In this document: positions 44,500-54,340 of the stretch, piece by piece | How the letters are laid out: each line of letters opens with the position of its first letter | How positions within the stretch are numbered: the first letter of the stretch is position 1 | Source of the DNA: Lentibacter sp. XHP0401 | GTDB lineage: Bacteria; Pseudomonadota; Alphaproteobacteria; Rhodobacterales; Rhodobacteraceae | Reading direction: 5' to 3' | Assembly: GCF_025751535.1 (NCBI RefSeq) | Contig: NZ_JAOWLC010000011.1 | Coordinates: forward strand, 1-64,000 | DNA: 64,000 nucleotides | Program-made: the position numbers and the translations under genes | The notes under the pieces: model-generated | What the model saw: only the letters and a program-made list of their open reading frames with translations | Database searches by the model: none | Told to the model about the DNA's origin: nothing

Positions 44500-45608
44500 C
44501 CTAGTCTCCCTGTATCACTCTCGCGACAGTTGTCTTCGCTCGCGGCGTTTGGCAGATCGACGTGGAATGTTGTGCCAACACCCAAACGACTCTTGAAGCT
44601 TATAACGCCACCCTGGTTGTTAACGATCGCCTTCACAATGCTCAGGCCAAGACCGGTGCTACCGGTCGAAGCGCGGTTTTGTGCACCAATTTGCACAAAA
44701 CGTCCAAAAAGTCTCTCCTGATCTTCAGTCGCGATGCCCTCTCCATGATCAATAACGCTCATTCTGTTCATATCACCATGGCGCATCAATCGAATCGTGA
44801 CATGTCCGCCGGCAGATGAAAATTTGATCGCATTTGAAAGCAAATTTACCAGAACTTGCACCATTCGGTTCGGATCAACAAATGAAATCATGTCCGAATC
44901 AACGATATCAATATCAATCGTCACATCAAACCGGCTCTTGAAGCCCTCGATTGCCTCAACGGCATCGTTAACAAGCGAGACCAACTGCACATGGTCATTG
45001 TCAAACATCATGGCCCCGTTTGTAATCTTATCAAGGTCCAGAATGTCGTTGATAATAAGTATAAGTCGGTCAGCGTTCCTATGGCAGATCTGTACCATTT
45101 GCAGAGCCTTGGCGGGCATCTCGCCGGCAGCGCCAGAAAGGATCAAGCCCATTGCCCCCTTTATCGCAGTCAAAGGAGAGCGAAGTTCATGGCTTACGTT
45201 TGAAACCAGTTCCCTTTTCTGCCTGTCCGCCTCGAGTTGTCCGGTGACATCACGAAAGACAGCAATGGCGACCGGCTCTGCAAACTCGCCTTTGGCAAGC
45301 TGAAGGCTGACATCGAATTGAGAACCAAAAAGGCCAACATCTAATCTGACAGTTTCGCTCTCATGAGAGGTCAACTCTCCGAGATGTGCGCGCAAGTCCC
45401 GTTCGGGTAAGCCCATAATGCTTTGGACAAATTCCTGACTGGAACTGCGTATCAAAGACCGCTCCGTCAAACGGGCCGCGGCGCTGTTCATATGACATAG
45501 AATGAGTGATTCAGAGTGAAACACAATAATCGGATCAGTCAGAGCGTCTAAAGTCCCCCAACCATCAAACTGTGGAACTTTATTTTTAAGACTATCACTA
45601 AAAAGCAT
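44496..45608 (-). CDS. PAS-domain cytosolic sensor histidine kinase (HK2)
   Basis: A 370-residue soluble kinase with no membrane helix. An N-terminal PAS-like domain (about 15-125) is followed by the phosphoacceptor H140 in VSHELRSPLTAIKGAMGL and an ATPase domain with NLLSNAIKFS, DHGEGIA and GSTGLGLSIVKAI. It is coupled to RR4. The signal is probably a small cytosolic ligand or redox state, which sequence does not reveal. The upstream gap 45609-45808 holds the HK3 terminator. Confidence 0.92.
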   Translation of the reverse strand: MLFSDSLKNKVPQFDGWGTLDALTDPIIVFHSESLILCHMNSAAARLTERSLIRSSSQEFVQSIMGLPERDLRAHLGELTSHESETVRLDVGLFGSQFDVSLQLAKGEFAEPVAIAVFRDVTGQLEADRQKRELVSNVSHELRSPLTAIKGAMGLILSGAAGEMPAKALQMVQICHRNADRLILIINDILDLDKITNGAMMFDNDHVQLVSLVNDAVEAIEGFKSRFDVTIDIDIVDSDMISFVDPNRMVQVLVNLLSNAIKFSSAGGHVTIRLMRHGDMNRMSVIDHGEGIATEDQERLFGRFVQIGAQNRASTGSTGLGLSIVKAIVNNQGGVISFKSRLGVGTTFHVDLPNAASEDNCRESDTGRLG

Positions 45609-45751
45609 TGCAAAAACCTCACATAGTCACGTTCATTCGCAGCCATTATCAGGCTGCCAGCATTTAATTTATCGTTTCTTAATGAAGGAAGGGTTAACCC
45701 GTAAATGTGGTTTATTTCAGGAAAAGTAATGGCCTTAGTTTCATACAATCT

Positions 45752-45777
45752 CAAAAAAGTATCGTCAGCTCTGACGG
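45752..45777 (-). terminator. Probable terminator after HK3
   Basis: CGTCAG (45763-45768) and CTGACG (45771-45776) form a perfect inverted repeat. Read on the minus strand the hairpin is followed by ATAC and then six T residues. It lies 32 bases past the HK3 stop. The stem is short and the loop tight, so strength is uncertain; the gene pair HK3 and HK2 would then be separate units. Confidence 0.5.
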
Positions 45778-45808
45778 CAATACACTAAAGAACGCTAGGT
45801 CAGGTTAT

Positions 45809-48800
45809 TCACAAAAAATCGTTATCATCCTTGAGCTGCAAGACATTGTGAGACGCCCTGTTCTTTCTATTCACGGGCTTCAAACCTTGATCTGCCTGTT
45901 CCAATTGCGCCAGCGGCAAAGTGAACCAGAATGCCGTTGGTGAAGCTTCTTTGCTTGAAAAGCCGATCCTTCCATCCATTCGTTCAATAATCTGCTTGGT
46001 AATATTCAGCCCCAAACCGGTTCCGCCTTTTGCCCGTGTATCCGAAGCATCAGCTTGAGAAAACGGTTTAAAAATACGCGACTTAAATTCATCTGTAATT
46101 GTAGGGCCATCATTCAGAATGCAAACAAGCGCCTCCCCTTCGAGTTCCTCGAGATGAACCTGTACGACGGTATCACTAAACGAGTACTTACACGCGTTGG
46201 ATAGCAGGTTCACGATAGCTTGCTGGGTGCGGTTTGAATCCATCAGAACCCTGACATCTTTCTCGGGAACCTTCAGAGAAATTGACGTCTTATGCTGCTC
46301 CGCAAAAGGATGCATTTGCTCGACACTATCACTCAACAACTGAGTCATACTGCTTGGTTCAACGTCAAACGCAACTTCTCCCGAGCTGATCTTCTCGAGA
46401 TCAAGAATATCATTCACAAGAGCCGCCAGACGGTCAGCATTGCTTGACGCAATTTCGACAAGACGCGCCGCACCTTTGGGCATGTCTTTTATCATCGAGA
46501 CCTGCATAAGTCCGAGCGCACCCTTTATCGAAGTGAGCGGTGTTCTCAATTCGTGACTGACAGTCGCTATGAACTCCGATTTCATTTTCTCGATGTTCTT
46601 TTTGTCGCTTATGTCGATCACTTGAACGATGAAGACATCGTCATTCTCAGAGGGATCATACGTCCAGGCCACACTGAGAAGCCCCCAAGTCGCAGGGCCA
46701 GTTTTAGGAAAGATCAGGTATTCCCCTTGAAGCGATGAATGGGTCACGTGATCAAGCTTTTCGAATGCATCCAATAATTCGGAAAAATCTTCATCGGAGA
46801 TGAGGTCGCGAAAACGCAGACCCGAGAACATCTCCTCCTCGGAATATCCCGTCAGATCACACAGAGCCGCGTTCATACCTAAGAATTTACCGCGCTTGTT
46901 AAAAAGAGCCATCCCCACAGGCGCTTGCTCAATCAAGAATTCAAACCTTTTCTGGCTTGCTTTCAACGCATCACGCGCCTCGCGGAAGGCTGTAATATCT
47001 GTTTGCGCCCCAAGCAGGCGCAATGCGCGGCCGTTAGCATCGCGAGTGACAACGACAGCATCTGATTTCATCCACCTGACCTCCCCGTCGTCAAACACAA
47101 CACGGTATTCCGCGACCGAGCGATCCAACACCCCATCAATGCACTTTCGGTCCAGCTCTCTCAGGCTTTCTCGATCATCAGGATGAACCAGAGACATGAA
47201 ATACGCCTGAGTATCAAAATCAGAGACGGTGTCGGGAACCCTCATCAGTCTCAGCCAACTGTCAGATACAACCGACTTCTGGGTTTCAAGGTTAACATCA
47301 AACACGCCAATTTGCGCCCCCTCCAGCGCAAGGTTCCAGCGTTTTTCATTGGCTGCAAGTCGTCGGGCACTCTCCTCTCTTTCGCTGACGTCCTGTATCA
47401 GAAGCGTAGAGCGCGCCACGCCATCAGCAGTTGACCAATCATTTCGCTCAATCATGAGTCTTCGCTCAGGTTGCTCGGAAAGCCTTGCGGGTCTGGCGCT
47501 GCCATGGGGGGCTTCGACCTCATCGGAAAAGGTAATAATGCTGCTTATTTCCTTCTCCTGTGAGATATTCACCTCTCCCAAAAGGCTCTTGGCCGCTTGG
47601 TTTCCAAAAATGATCCGATCATTCTCATCCAGCACACAAATCGAAAAGACTGCGTTATCGATGATGGATTGGTTTTCTTCGTTTTTGGCGCGAATTTCTT
47701 TGGTTTTCAAAGCGACATCCGTTTCAATGCGCAATTCCCGTTGGGAAATTGTCTCCATTATGAGATGAAGAAGAAGCAGAATGGGCAAACCAGACAACAA
47801 AACCGCCCACTTCGCGATTGATGAACTGGCGCTCTCAAAGGCAGGCGTGCTTTGCCAAACCAAAGTCCATTTACGCCCGAATGCATCAATGTTGCGCGTC
47901 ACCTCAAATAAAGGTTCCGCAGCGGAGCTCTCAGGCCCATCAGAAAATCGACTTGAAATTTCGTTTTCAGAAGAGCCGTCATATACATTCAGGGTAAACG
48001 CTCGCCCCTGCTGCTCGGACAAAGTCTCAAAGAGAATCTCACCGATAATCGGCATATAAGCCCAGCCCAAAAAGCCGTCCCCGCTTCCGGCCTCGGTCTC
48101 ATATTCTGCTTGCTGCTTGTAAATAGGTCTCAAGAGAAGATAGGCGACCTTACCTTTTGTGTCTTGAACCAGTTCAATCGGCTGACTGAGCCTTACCTTG
48201 TTCATTTCGCGCGAGAGTTCCGCCGCTCTCCTGCGATTTTCCTCAAAAGCAATGTCCAAACCAAGAGCAGCACGGTTGGCCGAGATCGGCTCGATGAACT
48301 TAATGACATATCGCTCGTCACGGCCTGTATCTGGATGCACGGCGGGCAAAGAAACACCACTTTCAAGCGCCTCTTTCGACATATCATATCCCGTGGCTTC
48401 ACTCACTAAAACAATATAGCCAAGCCCTAGAATTTCCGATTGCCGTTGCTCCAGATCAAGCTCTTCGACGTAGCGCTGCCAGTCCCGCTGGCTCACCTCA
48501 TCTGAGGCTAGAACCAGAGCGGCCGCGCCATTCAGAGTGCCGACATAACCATCAAGCCGGTTTAATAAAACTTGAGCACTTTCATCCGCAAAACTTGTGA
48601 AAACAGCCGAAGCCCGGTTGCGCTCGACATGTTCAAAATAGGCCGTGAACGCGATTGTTATTGCAACAACCACTGCAAAAACAGACGCCCGATAGCCTTT
48701 CTTAGCAAACAATTTGGCCGCCTCCTCCTGCGCTTTACAGATTGCACCACTCACATGCTTACCTGCAAAAAACGAGAAACCCAGCATAGACATACACAGA

Positions 48801-48847
48801 AAGAATACAATCAGAAGTAGACCGTGGGTTTCTTGCCACGCTGACAT
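45809..48847 (-). CDS. CHASE- and PAS-domain hybrid-length sensor histidine kinase (HK3)
   Basis: A 1012-residue membrane kinase. Two N-terminal helices (about 10-27 and 52-69) and one near 345-365 bracket an extracytoplasmic CHASE domain (about 75-340, with the core ILGLGYIVLVSEATGYDM and RPIYKQ). Three PAS-type regions follow (about 400-500, 515-640 and 650-770); the second and third are clearest. The phosphoacceptor lies in VSHELRTPLTSIKGALGL near residue 785, and the ATPase domain has NLLSNACKYS and GGTGLGLNITKQI. There is no receiver. CHASE domains bind small extracellular ligands, so this is the likely external sensor of the cluster. Confidence 0.92.
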   Translation of the reverse strand: MSAWQETHGLLLIVFFLCMSMLGFSFFAGKHVSGAICKAQEEAAKLFAKKGYRASVFAVVVAITIAFTAYFEHVERNRASAVFTSFADESAQVLLNRLDGYVGTLNGAAALVLASDEVSQRDWQRYVEELDLEQRQSEILGLGYIVLVSEATGYDMSKEALESGVSLPAVHPDTGRDERYVIKFIEPISANRAALGLDIAFEENRRRAAELSREMNKVRLSQPIELVQDTKGKVAYLLLRPIYKQQAEYETEAGSGDGFLGWAYMPIIGEILFETLSEQQGRAFTLNVYDGSSENEISSRFSDGPESSAAEPLFEVTRNIDAFGRKWTLVWQSTPAFESASSSIAKWAVLLSGLPILLLLHLIMETISQRELRIETDVALKTKEIRAKNEENQSIIDNAVFSICVLDENDRIIFGNQAAKSLLGEVNISQEKEISSIITFSDEVEAPHGSARPARLSEQPERRLMIERNDWSTADGVARSTLLIQDVSEREESARRLAANEKRWNLALEGAQIGVFDVNLETQKSVVSDSWLRLMRVPDTVSDFDTQAYFMSLVHPDDRESLRELDRKCIDGVLDRSVAEYRVVFDDGEVRWMKSDAVVVTRDANGRALRLLGAQTDITAFREARDALKASQKRFEFLIEQAPVGMALFNKRGKFLGMNAALCDLTGYSEEEMFSGLRFRDLISDEDFSELLDAFEKLDHVTHSSLQGEYLIFPKTGPATWGLLSVAWTYDPSENDDVFIVQVIDISDKKNIEKMKSEFIATVSHELRTPLTSIKGALGLMQVSMIKDMPKGAARLVEIASSNADRLAALVNDILDLEKISSGEVAFDVEPSSMTQLLSDSVEQMHPFAEQHKTSISLKVPEKDVRVLMDSNRTQQAIVNLLSNACKYSFSDTVVQVHLEELEGEALVCILNDGPTITDEFKSRIFKPFSQADASDTRAKGGTGLGLNITKQIIERMDGRIGFSSKEASPTAFWFTLPLAQLEQADQGLKPVNRKNRASHNVLQLKDDNDFL

Positions 48848-48917
48848 TTCCGGATCGGATCAGGCTGTTTCGGGAACCATCACTGAAGTGCCGTATGCGA
48901 CAGATATTTTACAGCCG

Positions 48918-50000
48918 TCAAACCGCAACCGGCATCAAGTGATTATCCCATTGAACCTGTTGCGTGACACTCTCTGATAACCCGCCGTGGGAAACATTCC
49001 CCCAAAGGCCCGTTCCCGTCGTGACATGAAATCCTTGCTGGCCCGCACTGATGCCACAAACATCTTTCAACTGAACCATGCTGCGCAACTGCCCTGTTTG
49101 CGTATTAAAAACCTGAACCACGCCGCCTTTGGGCGAGGTGATGGCAACTTCGCTCGTATCGACAGAAAGCGCGATACTCCCCGCATAGCCCATAAGGATG
49201 CGATGCTCATCAATGTTCGCTTGCAGCAGTCTGGGCGCCTGTCCGCGCCGGTGGAGACCAAGCAGCGCTGGGGCGCTTGTCAGGCTCCCCTGCCATTGCA
49301 TCGCAAAGGCCACAAGGCCATCTGCGCTCACACTTAGATGTCGTATCGAATTTTTGTGCATTTCCGAAGGCAGCGCGACTTGCTCCAGGACATCCCCCGA
49401 CAGATTCACATAGCTCAACCGAGGCTGCATCGTCGGGATATTAAGCTTGGCGCGGCCGCTGTCCGGGTGGGTTTCAATTCCCCCGTTCGCAACAACAAGC
49501 GAAGCACCGTCAGGCATCAGTTTTACATCATGTGGCCCTACGCCACCTGAAGCAAATTCTCCCATGCGCACATAACCCTCGGCAGCATTCCAGACACCGA
49601 TGATGCCTTCACCGGTCTCAAGGTCGTTTTCCGTTGTATAAAGAACGGCGCCATCCGCCGAAAAAGCCCCGTGACCATAGAAATGCCGGTCAGGTGCTGC
49701 GTTAAGCTCGGCAACCTGCAGACCTGTTGTGCAATCCAGCACCACAGCAAACACACCGGGCCTGCGCGCAAAAGCAACGGCTTCAGGTCGCCTCGGGTGC
49801 GTTGCCGCAGCATGGCCCCGTGCCGGAAGCGGAACCTTGAAGAGAATGGACCCGGAGGCCTTTACCCCGAAAAGCGCATAACTCCCGTCAGGGTTTCGCG
49901 CCGCGGACAAATAACTCGGCGCACCAACATCTGCCCAAGTGAGCTGTGGGCTCATCCCCGAAGCAAGCAACCCCGCGATGAAATTACGGCGCGACGTCAT
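48918..50000 (-). CDS. DUF1513 periplasmic protein, Tat signal
   Basis: A 360-residue protein with a twin-arginine signal (TSRRNFIAGLLASG at residues 2-15), then a beta-propeller-like body rich in short Gly/Asp turns (GHGAFSADGAVLYTTENDLETG cut here as residues near 105-126; VGPHDVKLMPDGASLVVANGG). This is the DUF1513 family, regularly found beside imelysin and di-haem oxidoreductase genes in iron-linked clusters. ATG 50000 follows GGAG. It is the last gene of the minus-strand iron run; role in iron handling inferred from context. Confidence 0.9.
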   Translation of the reverse strand: MTSRRNFIAGLLASGMSPQLTWADVGAPSYLSAARNPDGSYALFGVKASGSILFKVPLPARGHAAATHPRRPEAVAFARRPGVFAVVLDCTTGLQVAELNAAPDRHFYGHGAFSADGAVLYTTENDLETGEGIIGVWNAAEGYVRMGEFASGGVGPHDVKLMPDGASLVVANGGIETHPDSGRAKLNIPTMQPRLSYVNLSGDVLEQVALPSEMHKNSIRHLSVSADGLVAFAMQWQGSLTSAPALLGLHRRGQAPRLLQANIDEHRILMGYAGSIALSVDTSEVAITSPKGGVVQVFNTQTGQLRSMVQLKDVCGISAGQQGFHVTTGTGLWGNVSHGGLSESVTQQVQWDNHLMPVAV

Positions 50001-50001
50001 A

Positions 50002-51018
50002 TTAATCTCCATCCAGAGCGTTAAAGCCTTCACTCACCCCTAAATGAGCGCCCAAAGTTGCGTTGATCTTGTCACGCAGCAGGTTGATCGACTGCTGGAG
50101 TATCTCGACTTTGAGGTGACCTTGCGGTGCGCTGACCGAAGCAAAAGTGGGGTCATCAAGGCTTTCGGCAAGCGCCAGCGCTTCGTCAAAGGCGCTTTCA
50201 AGATCGCGTGCAAGAGTTGCATCCTCGCCTGAAAGGACCACGGCCAAATCACGAGTTGCCTCAAGCGAAATCATCACATTGCGCAGAGAGCGTTCAGAGC
50301 GCCGCGCCTCGGCGCGTTGAGGCCGGGGGCGCTCGAATGTGCCCAAGGGGCGCCCAAGCCGCGTCTCGGCGGTAAACTGCAAACCCGCAAGCAAAGCCTT
50401 GAACAGTTCTTGCACCGCCTCATCCTCCGAGCGGTATATCCTCCCCTCGGTCGGCTGCTTCAAAAGCTGCGCATATCCGTTGGTCCAGCCGTCAAGTATG
50501 GCATCCGCATTTGCGTCAATATCTGCGGCAATAGTCCGGATCAAAGCGCAGCGATAATCCGCGTCACCCAAGGATTGCATTGCATCATCATAGAGCATGA
50601 ACTCAAGCGCAAAGTAGCCGCGCGCAGCGATGGAAACATGCGAATATGCTTCAGGATTCAGTCCGTCCGGGTCTTGCGCACGAATAAGCCCCGCCAGCGT
50701 CTTCGGAGTAAACCCTTTTGTGTCTGGCCAGAACGCCAGTGCAAACGCGCGGTCTTCAACCTCGGTCGGCCCAAACCGCAAATGGCTGGCCGCAATCCAT
50801 GAATCAAAGCTCTCATGATAGGCGTCCAGCAATGTCCCCGAGGTGGGTATGCAGTCGGCAAGGGCCGCTGCTTTCAGCGCCTCGCTGCTTTCGGCGAGCA
50901 CGCTGAAGGCAGGTAACACGTGGCCATCCACTGCTTTCGCAATAACAGCGTTCGGAGCTTCCGCACCAGTAACGCTGGGCAAAAGAGCAATGGCAAGCGC
51001 GGCGAGTGTTTGTCTCAT
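50002..51018 (-). CDS. Imelysin-family periplasmic protein
   Basis: A 338-residue secreted protein with a signal peptide (about 1-19). It belongs to the imelysin/peptidase M75 group: helical bundle, with SIAARGYFALEFMLYDD (near residues 126-142) standing in for the GxHAIEFLLWG motif of the larger form, so the putative metal-binding His is replaced. It directly abuts the di-haem oxidoreductase gene (TAAATG) and precedes DUF1513. Known members are iron-regulated; no peptidase activity is expected. Confidence 0.88.
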   Translation of the reverse strand: MRQTLAALAIALLPSVTGAEAPNAVIAKAVDGHVLPAFSVLAESSEALKAAALADCIPTSGTLLDAYHESFDSWIAASHLRFGPTEVEDRAFALAFWPDTKGFTPKTLAGLIRAQDPDGLNPEAYSHVSIAARGYFALEFMLYDDAMQSLGDADYRCALIRTIAADIDANADAILDGWTNGYAQLLKQPTEGRIYRSEDEAVQELFKALLAGLQFTAETRLGRPLGTFERPRPQRAEARRSERSLRNVMISLEATRDLAVVLSGEDATLARDLESAFDEALALAESLDDPTFASVSAPQGHLKVEILQQSINLLRDKINATLGAHLGVSEGFNALDGD

Positions 51019-52536
51019 TTATAGACTTTCCAAAAAGCGGATCAGGGCAGCGCGGTCATCCTTGGGCATGTTGACCACCGCATCTTTATTAGACTCGGCT
51101 TCGCCACCATGCCAGAGGATCGCCTCCAGAAGTGATCGCGCGCGACCATCGTGCAGAAAGTAGGTATGTCCGCTCACACGTTCCGTCAGCCCGATCCCCC
51201 AAAGCGGCGGGGTCCGCCATTCCCGCCCCGTAGCACGTGCCTCGGGGCGGTTATCTGCAAGCCCTTCGCCCATGTCATGCAGAAGCATATCGGTGTAAGG
51301 CCAAATCAGCTGGAAGCTCTGCGCAGGCTGCTCTTCAAGGCGATGCGTCACATACGATGGCGTATGGCAGCTTGTGCAACCCGTGTTGTAAAACAGCTCC
51401 TTGCCGCGCAAAACCTCCGGGTCATCCACATCGCGGCGCGCTGGTACAGCAAGGTTCTGGCTGTAAAAGGTGACAAGGTCGAGACCCTCGGCATCGATTT
51501 CATCACCCCGCACATCATCCGCCCCGTGTGGTGCATCAAGGCACGCCACCTGCAAATCCGTGCACTCGCCCTGCGGCGTGGGGAAAAGCGGATTCGAAAT
51601 GCCGATGTCGCCGGCAAAAGCACTGGCCGACTGGTGCTTGACGGTTGGTGAGCCGGCTTTCAGGCCAAAGCGGCCCAGCATCGGCTGATCATATTCAACC
51701 GACCAGACAACATTGGCGCGTCCTGAAATACCATCACCGTTCGCGTCGTCAGGATCGGCTTGCGCCAGAATATCAGCAGCGGGAATGGCCTCAAGCAAGC
51801 CAAGCCCAATCATCTGCGGCGCAATGCGCGGGCTGAGCATAGCGTCAGGGTGAAGCGGGCCATAGCCCAAGTCTGCTGCGGTGTAAGTCGGCATCCGTAG
51901 AAAGGCAGTTTCACCGTCCGAGAGAGGCACTTCGATTTCCTCATACTCAATCTGGATCCGCGCTTCAGCCGCATGACCAGGCAAGGCGAAGTCTTGCAGT
52001 TGTTTGCCATAGTTCGGCTCTGCCCGCGTTGCGAGATATCCTTCGATTGCCTCTATCTCGTCCTCTGGCGTCCCTGGAATGGAAACCCGCAAAAACATCG
52101 AAATCGCACTGTCATCCGGCCCTTCCGGTGGGTGGCCGCGGCCGTCTTTGATGTGACAGCGCTGACAAGACCGCGCGTTAAAAAGCGGCCCAAGCCCGTC
52201 CGAGGCAAGTGTTGAAGACGGCGACGAAACCCAGACCTTGCGGAACAAACCGTTGCCGACTTTGAAGTTGAGCTCACCATCAAAGCCGACATTGGCCGAA
52301 GGTTGCGAAAACGCGTCGGCGTTGCGCCTCGTGCGCACCGTAGCGGCACCGGCAGGCAACTCTTCAAACTTGGAGGGTTTGCTAAAATCGTCCGTAAGCT
52401 GCGTAACAGCTTTGATCCGTGCAGCCTCTTCGGCTGTGCGTTGAACAATATTCAGATGTGGCTCATCGAAAGGTCCGCCGATAGCCGCCGAACCTGTGAT
52501 CAATGCAACAAAAGCGAGAGCGTTACTCGGCTTCAT
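51019..52536 (-). CDS. Di-haem oxidoreductase family protein (DUF1111)
   Basis: A 505-residue secreted c-type cytochrome-like protein. A signal peptide covers about 1-20. Two haem-attachment motifs are seen: CQRCH (C124, C127, H128) and CTSCH near residue 390. The region between is typical of the DHOR/DUF1111 family (peroxidase-like). ATG 52536 overlaps the bfr stop by 14 bases and gives the signal peptide; the longer frame to 52608 does not. With imelysin and DUF1513 it probably handles iron redox in the periplasm (inference from known cluster type). Confidence 0.9.
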   Translation of the reverse strand: MKPSNALAFVALITGSAAIGGPFDEPHLNIVQRTAEEAARIKAVTQLTDDFSKPSKFEELPAGAATVRTRRNADAFSQPSANVGFDGELNFKVGNGLFRKVWVSSPSSTLASDGLGPLFNARSCQRCHIKDGRGHPPEGPDDSAISMFLRVSIPGTPEDEIEAIEGYLATRAEPNYGKQLQDFALPGHAAEARIQIEYEEIEVPLSDGETAFLRMPTYTAADLGYGPLHPDAMLSPRIAPQMIGLGLLEAIPAADILAQADPDDANGDGISGRANVVWSVEYDQPMLGRFGLKAGSPTVKHQSASAFAGDIGISNPLFPTPQGECTDLQVACLDAPHGADDVRGDEIDAEGLDLVTFYSQNLAVPARRDVDDPEVLRGKELFYNTGCTSCHTPSYVTHRLEEQPAQSFQLIWPYTDMLLHDMGEGLADNRPEARATGREWRTPPLWGIGLTERVSGHTYFLHDGRARSLLEAILWHGGEAESNKDAVVNMPKDDRAALIRFLESL

Positions 52537-53008
52537 CCATTTTTGACGCGTTGAGCTGCGCATATTTTTCTTCCCCGAGTTTTTCCACAAGATCGAGCTG
52601 TGTTTCAAGAAAGTCGATATGGCCTTCTTCGTCTGTCAGCAGTTCTTCAAAGATGTTCTTTGAAACGAAATCGCCGACTTCTTCACAATGCTTGCGCGCT
52701 TCGGAATAGAGCTTACATGCGTCATGTTCTCCAGCGAGATCACATTCCAGCGTTTCCTTGGGCGTCTGGCCGATACGCAACGGGTCTAGCTTTTGCAGGT
52801 TCGGGTGGCCGCCGAGGAACAGGATACGCGCTATCAGTTTGTCCGCGTGGTTCATCTCTTCGATGCTTTCCTCGCGTGATTTCTTGGCCATATGGCCAAG
52901 GCCCCAGTCTTCCTGCAAGCGATAGTGCAGCCAATACTGGCTCACGGCTGTCAGCTCGCTGCGCAAAGCAGCGTTGAGGTATTCAATAACTTTTTTGTCG
53001 CCGTTCAT
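52523..53008 (-). CDS. bfr: Bacterioferritin
   Basis: A 161-residue ferritin-like subunit of the 24-mer iron store. The ferroxidase ligands stand at the same numbers as in E. coli Bfr: E18, E51, H54, E94, E127 and H130, and the haem-axial Met is M52. It overlaps bfd by 26 bases upstream and the DHOR gene by 14 bases downstream, so storage, release and the periplasmic set share a transcript. Confidence 0.97.
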   Translation of the reverse strand: MNGDKKVIEYLNAALRSELTAVSQYWLHYRLQEDWGLGHMAKKSREESIEEMNHADKLIARILFLGGHPNLQKLDPLRIGQTPKETLECDLAGEHDACKLYSEARKHCEEVGDFVSKNIFEELLTDEEGHIDFLETQLDLVEKLGEEKYAQLNASKMDEAE

Positions 53009-53249
53009 GTTGGGTTTCCTGTGTTGTTCCGCGTCTTAGTCCGCGGAGTTGCATGGGGACTTCCATGTTATCGTTTGAACGCATGGTCGAAAGGAAAAGC
53101 GGCATACACCCGCCGCAATCCGCTGCTTTACCAAGAGCATGGTAGATCTTTCCCGGGGTGATCAGGGCCTGACCATCCGCCGCGCGCATCCAGTCAATCG
53201 CCGCATGAATGTCGCGGTCGGTGATGTTGTTGCAATGGCAAATGATCAT
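52983..53249 (-). CDS. bfd: Bacterioferritin-associated ferredoxin
   Basis: An 88-residue [2Fe-2S] protein that reduces the ferritin core to release iron. The cluster Cys residues are C4, C6, C45 and C48 (ICHCNN and DCGGC). The C terminus is about 20 residues longer than in E. coli and basic (RGLRRG, ERRQK); those codons overlap the bfr start by 26 bases. The porin gene lies 4 bases upstream of its stop-start boundary, pointing to one iron-responsive unit. Confidence 0.92.
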   Translation of the reverse strand: MIICHCNNITDRDIHAAIDWMRAADGQALITPGKIYHALGKAADCGGCMPLFLSTMRSNDNMEVPMQLRGLRRGTTQETQHERRQKSY

Positions 53250-53253
53250 TTTT

Positions 53254-54264
53254 TCAGCCTCCGAGAGGGATCACAAACGCAACCCCGAGCATGGTGGATT
53301 TATCACCGCCCTCGTCGGCAAAGCCGAGGCCCGCTGTGATCATGCGCCCGTTGTTCAGCTCATAATCAACTCCCAGCGAAAGCAGTTTATCCTCACCGGT
53401 GCTGGTGATGTCGCGGTGTGTAAAGGCAGCGTTGTATGTCAAGGGGCCGCTGGCAAAGCTTGCACCGATGGTGGCGTAGGTCGCATCATCTGTTGAGCCG
53501 CCGTAGCCGTCAAACCGCGCGATCTCTCCCATGACGGACAGTTGGTCATTCACCTCATGAACCACCCCCAGAGAGAGGCCTTTCTCATCAGAGGCATCGC
53601 CAACACCTGCAGACAAATAGCGCGCACCGGCAGACAGCGTGGTGCTGCCAAAAGCCACATCATATTGCAGTGCGATATTGTCGAGCTTACCGGTGTTGCC
53701 GGCGCCTCCATCCGATGTCCGCACGCGGCCACGGCTTGTCCCGAGTGACTCGCTGAGGCCCGTATTGTCGGCGTAAAACACAGTTGCCGAAAGCGTCCCG
53801 TTGCCAAGTTCCGTCGATGTCGCAACACCGATCATCTCGCTCAGTTCGTAGTCCTCAGCATAGGAGGTTCCGTAAAAGCCCGGTGTTGCGTCCCACGCAA
53901 TGCCGAAACTCGGGCTTATCTTACCCGCAGACAGTTCTGTGCGTCCGAGGTTGAAAGCAATCCCCAGTTCCCCGATATAAGCCCCCACATCTTCAAACAC
54001 CCGGTCGTCGACCGGATCAAGAACCGACTCGATGGTGAACCCAGCAAAAAGACGCACATTGTTGCTGAAGGAATACTCAAGCGCGAAGTCAGCCACACCG
54101 TAGACATCTGTCAGCTCGCTTGCAACGTCGGACGAGACAACAGAATCAACCCCGAGTTCAAGCTCGCCTTCCCATGAAAATCCGGTGCTTCCTTCGGCAA
54201 AAGCCGCTGTAGACGCAAGCAGCAGGGCACAGGTTGATCCTGCGGTTTTAATTGTTCTTTTCAT
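53254..54264 (-). CDS. Outer membrane porin
   Basis: A 336-residue outer membrane beta-barrel. A signal peptide (about 1-22, ending AAFA) is followed by about 16 amphipathic strands (for example GFSWEGELELGVDSVV, ADFALEYSF, NVRLFAGFTI, LSLGVDYEL), with the last strand ending AFVIPLGG. ATG 54264 has AGGAAA upstream; the long frame to 54447 is not needed. Placing a general porin between an imelysin and bfd is unusual and suggests that it carries iron or an iron chelate. Substrate unknown. Confidence 0.85.
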   Translation of the reverse strand: MKRTIKTAGSTCALLLASTAAFAEGSTGFSWEGELELGVDSVVSSDVASELTDVYGVADFALEYSFSNNVRLFAGFTIESVLDPVDDRVFEDVGAYIGELGIAFNLGRTELSAGKISPSFGIAWDATPGFYGTSYAEDYELSEMIGVATSTELGNGTLSATVFYADNTGLSESLGTSRGRVRTSDGGAGNTGKLDNIALQYDVAFGSTTLSAGARYLSAGVGDASDEKGLSLGVVHEVNDQLSVMGEIARFDGYGGSTDDATYATIGASFASGPLTYNAAFTHRDITSTGEDKLLSLGVDYELNNGRMITAGLGFADEGGDKSTMLGVAFVIPLGG

Positions 54265-54293
54265 TGTATTTCCTAGTTGAGTTGGCCCTCTAA

Positions 54294-54320
54294 GGCCCGC
54301 TGGCATCTGGCTTGCGGGCC
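54294..54320 (-). other. Intercistronic hairpin between imelysin and porin genes
   Basis: GGCCCGC (54294-54300) and GCGGGCC (54314-54320) form a perfect 7-bp GC stem with a 13-base loop. It lies 20 bases past the imelysin stop and 30 bases before the porin start and has no T run, so it may shape transcript stability or partial termination. Confidence 0.45.
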
Positions 54321-54340
54321 ACCCGAGGAAGGTTCTTTTG

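Noticed and set aside
45720-45808. CtrA-like TTAA-N7-TTAA site in the HK3-HK2 gap
   Set aside because: TTAA words are present near 45665-45700 but with 11- and 12-base spacing, not 7.
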